Shown here piece by piece: positions 63,098 through 64,000 of a stretch of 64,000 bases of DNA. Numbering within the stretch: position 1 is the stretch's first letter; each line of letters starts with the position of its first letter. A program made the position numbers and the translations under genes. Under the pieces are notes generated by a model. That model saw only the letters and a list, made by a program, of their open reading frames with translations. It was not told where the DNA came from and did not search any database. This DNA is from Plectrocnemia conspersa. Lineage: Eukaryota; Arthropoda; Insecta; Trichoptera; Polycentropodidae. The DNA lies in contig VTFK01000163.1 in NCBI GenBank assembly GCA_009617715.1, forward strand, positions 472,362 through 536,361. The letters are read 5' to 3'.

Positions 63098-64000
63098 ACG
63101 CAGATAGTTTAACTATATATATATATATATTATACAGTAATAAATAGTATTTTTTTCCGCCATAAAACATTTCATTTGCCGATTGAGAACTGAAAAGGAC
63201 ATTGGACTATTTTCTAATTTTCAAGGGTATATCTGTTTGAACACGGCCGTACTGAACTCACTTGCGCAGGGACTTTCACCAGGATTATATACATTTGAGT
63301 CATAACTTACCACTACCACTTATATACTTATATAAATGAGAGTTCAACCAAACTCCCTAAAGACAACCCTTATAGCCCACAGAAAGTAGCCGCTTTAAAC
63401 TTTGAATAAGCTTAGAAATTTAAACCAATTTTCTTAGAGAACATTTATCTGGAGTATTGTAGAGCTTTTCTTCAAAGACCCTTTTGCTTAATGTTATTTT
63501 GTAGAAATGTTTTTTTAACTGCCACGCACTCTTTTTACACCAATTCAATTAGGCGTATAGTTGAAGGGGCAATAGAAGTCGATTGTATAGATCAGTAGAA
63601 CGTAAACTATGAGTTTGTAAAAATAAATTATTCAACAAGAATCAAGTATCAGTCAAATAGCGAAATAAAACTATATTATCAAAATTTATTGTATTTTCTG
63701 TGACGGCAGTAGGTACAAACAGAAAACAGTCACAATAGCCGTCAGGTGGAGTAGCAAACGACGCGATGCAGATCGCGTACTCTCTCAGTCTTTTAATGAC
63801 TGCCAAATAGTCATGTAACTTGTCCAAAGGATTGCGATTTACAATATAGATTCAAACAAAAAATAAGGAAAGAATTCATTTTAAACGCACACCACATTAA
63901 TTCTTATTCTTCTATTCTTAAAACTCGCGTTAAAATCTGTGACTAAAAAATGATCATTCATCAATAAAGATAAATTAGTAAATAGTGGGACCACATAAAA
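63098..64000. other. Terminal stretch without recognised gene
   Basis: It begins with a (ta)n tract at about 63112-63130. A GC-richer islet at 63700-63830 holds a 61-codon minus-strand frame (from 63827) that resembles nothing I know. The window ends within ordinary AT-rich sequence. Confidence 0.5.

Noticed and set aside
1..64000. CRISPR arrays, operons, bacterial-type promoters and intact tRNA or rRNA genes
   Set aside because: The DNA is eukaryotic, and no regularly spaced repeats or foldable tRNA/rRNA sequences were seen.

Overview
This window is eukaryotic nuclear DNA from an insect. The evidence is its AT-rich background, its intron-split genes with GT-AG junctions, its metazoan protein families, and its many decayed class II transposons (hAT, piggyBac). 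The order is not certain. The abundance of hAT relics recalls hemipteran genomes, but that is only an impression. All exon borders below were read by eye and tested by checking that the reading phase is kept across every junction.

Layout. (i) 1-6560 is AT-rich and holds no recognised gene, only repeat fragments. (ii) 6709-8468 (+) encodes a PF12044-type zinc metallopeptidase whose initiator ATG stands alone in its first coding exon. (iii) 9149-12384 (+) encodes a five-exon glycolipid transfer protein (GLTP). (iv) 13574-14517 (-) encodes TMEM17, a ciliary transition-zone membrane protein. (v) 16872-17858 (+) encodes mitochondrial ribosomal protein L16. (vi) About 18.2-23.07 kb holds a piggyBac relic and AT-rich sequence, part of which may be 3' UTR of the next gene. 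(vii) 23074-49144 (-) is a large TMEM132-family (Drosophila detonator type) adhesion receptor gene, with 18 coding exons traced. Its signal-peptide exon was not found. Its long introns hold several hAT-type elements and GC-richer islands. (viii) 49145-64000 is gene-free as far as I can tell, probably 5' intron or upstream DNA of TMEM132, with a compound hairpin and a SINE-like repeat.

The most interesting observation is at the 3' end of TMEM132. The expected C-terminus (...NLKESNA) stops at a TGA. The same frame then stays open for 113 more codons with coding-like codon use and ends ...NLSESYA, a recognisable second copy of the family's C-terminal motif. This points to programmed stop-codon readthrough, or alternative acceptor use, that gives a long isoform with the same terminal tag.

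The five genes are functionally unrelated (peptidase, lipid transfer, cilium, mitoribosome, neural adhesion). They are an ordinary chromosomal neighbourhood and not an operon or pathway cluster.
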